The notes under the pieces are model-generated. The model was not told the origin of the DNA and did not search any database. It was given only the letters and a program-made list of their open reading frames with translations. A stretch of 64,000 bases of DNA from Cytobacillus oceanisediminis (GTDB lineage: Bacteria > Bacillota > Bacilli > Bacillales > Cytobacillaceae): assembly GCF_007830235.1 (NCBI RefSeq), contig NZ_VLKI01000018.1, positions 1 through 64,000 of the forward strand, read 5' to 3'. Numbering within the stretch: the first letter of the stretch is position 1; every line of letters begins with the position of its first letter. This document shows, in pieces, positions 62,223-64,000 of the stretch. The position numbers and the translations under genes were made by a program.

Positions 62223-62340
62223 GGTATCGCACACTTCCTTTAAAAAAGTCTCTTTTACCATTCTAAAAGAAATCGGCAATTAATTCTATAAAGAACCTTT
62301 TTTCGACACAAATAAAATGTTGGAAATACTATCCTTCCAC

Positions 62341-62369
62341 TAAAAAAGAGAGAGGCTGGCCTCTCTCAT
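62341..62369 (-). terminator. Terminator overlapping yqgE stop
   Basis: GAGAGAGGC/GCCTCTCTC with TTTTTTA on the minus strand. Confidence 0.8.
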
Positions 62370-63583
62370 GTCGACTGAAAATGTATTTTCCGGACGAAAA
62401 AATAAATTACAGCATGTCCAGCACCAATGAATACAAGTAATATTGGGATGCTTTTTTCATCATTAAAAAAAGTTACAGCTGCCAAAAAGCCCAAAATAGA
62501 AACGATTCGTCCCAAGTTTAAGAAGATTTCCCTGACAACTATATACTCTATCCTCATTTCCGCAGCTTTCCAGCCTCGGCCGATAACATCATAAGTTAAA
62601 GAAATATAAGGGACCAGCAATAACGGATATGCTACGGCAATAGTTGCAGCATACATAAGCAGCTTGGGATAAGTAACTTCAAATATGATAAAAAATATGG
62701 CGGCATACAATAACAATCCGCCGATTAATATCGCCCTTTTCCGATACTGCTTTTTTAGAAGCCTTGATACCAGAAAATATCCCATAAAGGAAATGCCCGA
62801 GTTAACCAGCCCGTAAGTTCCAAGGGCAAGTTCACTCCCTGTTGAAATAAATACATATACCGAGATAACAAAAACAAATGTGCCTTCCCTCAGCCCCTGA
62901 AAAAAGTGGGCGTTGGTAATCATTCGCCAATTCGGGTTGTTTTTTCGTTCAGAAAGGATTCTTCTAAACCAATACCTCCCATTTGCAGGCCGCCGTTTTA
63001 GAAAAAAGCTTAAAAAGACGGCTATTGAAAAGAGCGTCAGAGAAATCCCAAAAATAACCGAATAGCCGGTGAACTTTTCCATCCTTGAAATAATGAAACC
63101 CGCTGCAATCGGACCGATCATTCCGCCAACGGATGTGAGTATTCCAAGGAAGCCATTGAAGAAATCCCTGTTTTCCGGCTCCGTTATTTCAAAAGTCAGC
63201 ACATTGAACGCAAGCCAGTAAAAACCATATCCAACACCCAGCAGAGCACCTAGCAGCACCAGAAATTTCGAAGCATTTATACCAATGAAAAGCACTGTCA
63301 GGTAAAAGGATGCCAAAAAGATTACACCTATTCTTAATACAATAACCCTGTCAATTTTCTTAGCCCATCTCCCCGCCAAAATAAACGTTAAGGGCTGCAT
63401 AACCACGATGGACAAATTGTATAGTGCAAGATCGCTGAACTCACCAGATTGCTTCCATAGATAAATATTTACAAATGTATTTGAAAGGGCAGCGCTTAAG
63501 GAATAAAGCCCCCCAATAATCAGAAGCAATTTTAAATCTCTTGTTAAGTCCACATCTCCGATCAGTTTTTTGAATCTGCTCAT
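62366..63583 (-). CDS. yqgE: MFS transporter YqgE
   Basis: 405 residues from ATG 63583 (GGGGAG upstream). Twelve membrane helices of an MFS permease; KLLLIIGGLYSLSAALSNTF start and RWAKKIDRVIVLRIGV as the MFS loop motif. Substrate unknown. Conserved next to pbpA and sodA. Confidence 0.88.
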   Translation of the reverse strand: MSRFKKLIGDVDLTRDLKLLLIIGGLYSLSAALSNTFVNIYLWKQSGEFSDLALYNLSIVVMQPLTFILAGRWAKKIDRVIVLRIGVIFLASFYLTVLFIGINASKFLVLLGALLGVGYGFYWLAFNVLTFEITEPENRDFFNGFLGILTSVGGMIGPIAAGFIISRMEKFTGYSVIFGISLTLFSIAVFLSFFLKRRPANGRYWFRRILSERKNNPNWRMITNAHFFQGLREGTFVFVISVYVFISTGSELALGTYGLVNSGISFMGYFLVSRLLKKQYRKRAILIGGLLLYAAIFFIIFEVTYPKLLMYAATIAVAYPLLLVPYISLTYDVIGRGWKAAEMRIEYIVVREIFLNLGRIVSILGFLAAVTFFNDEKSIPILLVFIGAGHAVIYFFVRKIHFQST

Positions 63584-63669
63584 AAAAAAACTCCCCTTTG
63601 GTTCTAAAGGGTAGTCTCCTACAAAGTTAGTGTGCTTATGCAATGATTTAAAGATTGGCGAGAAACACA

Positions 63670-63700
63670 AAAAACACGGCAGAGATTTCCTGCCGTGTTT
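63670..63700 (-). terminator. Terminator of sodA
   Basis: ACACGGCAG...CTGCCGTGT, perfect stem, followed by TTTTTTGTG on the minus strand. Confidence 0.85.
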
Positions 63701-63709
63701 AACCTTTTA

Positions 63710-64000
63710 TTATTTTGCAGCGCTGTAACGCTTGGTAACTTCATCCCAGTTTACAATATTCCAGAAGGAATTGATGTATTCAGGACGGCGGTTTTGATAG
63801 TTCAGGTAGTAAGCATGCTCCCATACATCAAGACCAAGGATCGGAGTCTTGCCTTCCATTAAAGGAGAATCCTGGTTAGGAGTGCTTGTTACTTCTAATT
63901 GGCCATTGTTCACAACAAGCCAAGCCCAGCCGGAACCAAAACGAGTTGTAGCAGCTTTTGCAAATTCTTCTTTAAAGCTATCATAGCTTCCGAACTTGCT
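63710..64000 (-). CDS. sodA: Manganese superoxide dismutase SodA (C-terminal part)
   Basis: About 96 C-terminal residues; the gene continues beyond the window. [10 protein letters not shown] and [22 protein letters not shown] carry the metal ligands Asp and His of Fe/Mn SODs, with QDSPLMEG between. Dismutates superoxide in the cytosol. Confidence 0.95.
   Translation of the reverse strand, partial: SKFGSYDSFKEEFAKAATTRFGSGWAWLVVNNGQLEVTSTPNQDSPLMEGKTPILGLDVWEHAYYLNYQNRRPEYINSFWNIVNWDEVTKRYSAAK

Overview
The window is AT-rich Bacillaceae DNA. It divides at about 30.6 kb into an integrated Siphovirus-type prophage on the left and a conserved chromosomal segment on the right. The chromosomal part runs comGA/comGB, mgsR, yqgY to yqgM, yqzD/yqzC, phoU-pst, pbpA, yqgE, sodA, which is the B. 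subtilis yqg order. Small insertions of ldh, a SpoVAF-like germination gene and a MidA-like methyltransferase gene point to a Bacillus/Cytobacillus-type spore former. The species cannot be fixed from this sequence.

Prophage (about 1 to 30.6 kb). The right end lies inside comGC: the pseudopilin reading frame is normal for about 55 residues and then runs into phage DNA. Lytic genes read leftward (minus strand). The order from the right end is: a divergent regulator pair (29.6-30.5 kb), a 1.15 kb non-coding block with repeats, small regulators, a 347-aa protein, a hairpin-rich intergenic block, and an 876-aa single-chain RNA polymerase of the YonO/RdRP-like type. Then come an AP2-HNH homing endonuclease, a small rightward two-gene unit, small genes, HNH, and a putative cos region. 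The structural genes follow as TerS, TerL, portal, protease, HK97 capsid, head-tail connectors, tail tube, frameshifted tail chaperone, tape measure, Dit, tail spike, and then a papain-like protein, holin and amidase. A rightward block of accessory genes (Xre, GNAT, lipoprotein, membrane peptide) and an FtsK-like gene cut by an IS21-family element complete the left edge. No integrase and no comGC 3' half are visible, so the left attachment site is outside the window.

Chromosome (30.6 to 64 kb). Competence genes comGA-comGB are followed by tRNA-Gln and a broken tRNA-Gln copy. Next are stress, cell-envelope and metabolic genes: mgsR, an Fe-S-type ArsR-like regulator with a highly structured leader, yqgY, a MidA-like methyltransferase, yqgX with an adjacent MITE, yqgW to yqgT, ltaS, glcK and yqgQ. 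They are followed by a SpoVAF-like gene, gluP, yqgO, ldh, a DUF92 gene, yqgN, rpmG, and a DUF4912/GT4/unknown triad. The end of the window holds yqzDC, the phosphate-uptake operon pstSCAB-phoU with PhoP boxes, pbpA, yqgE and the 3' part of sodA.

Most notable: a compact temperate phage carrying its own YonO-like RNA polymerase, integrated so that it splits a competence pilin gene, with structured non-coding blocks around the polymerase gene and intrinsic terminators inside the late operon.
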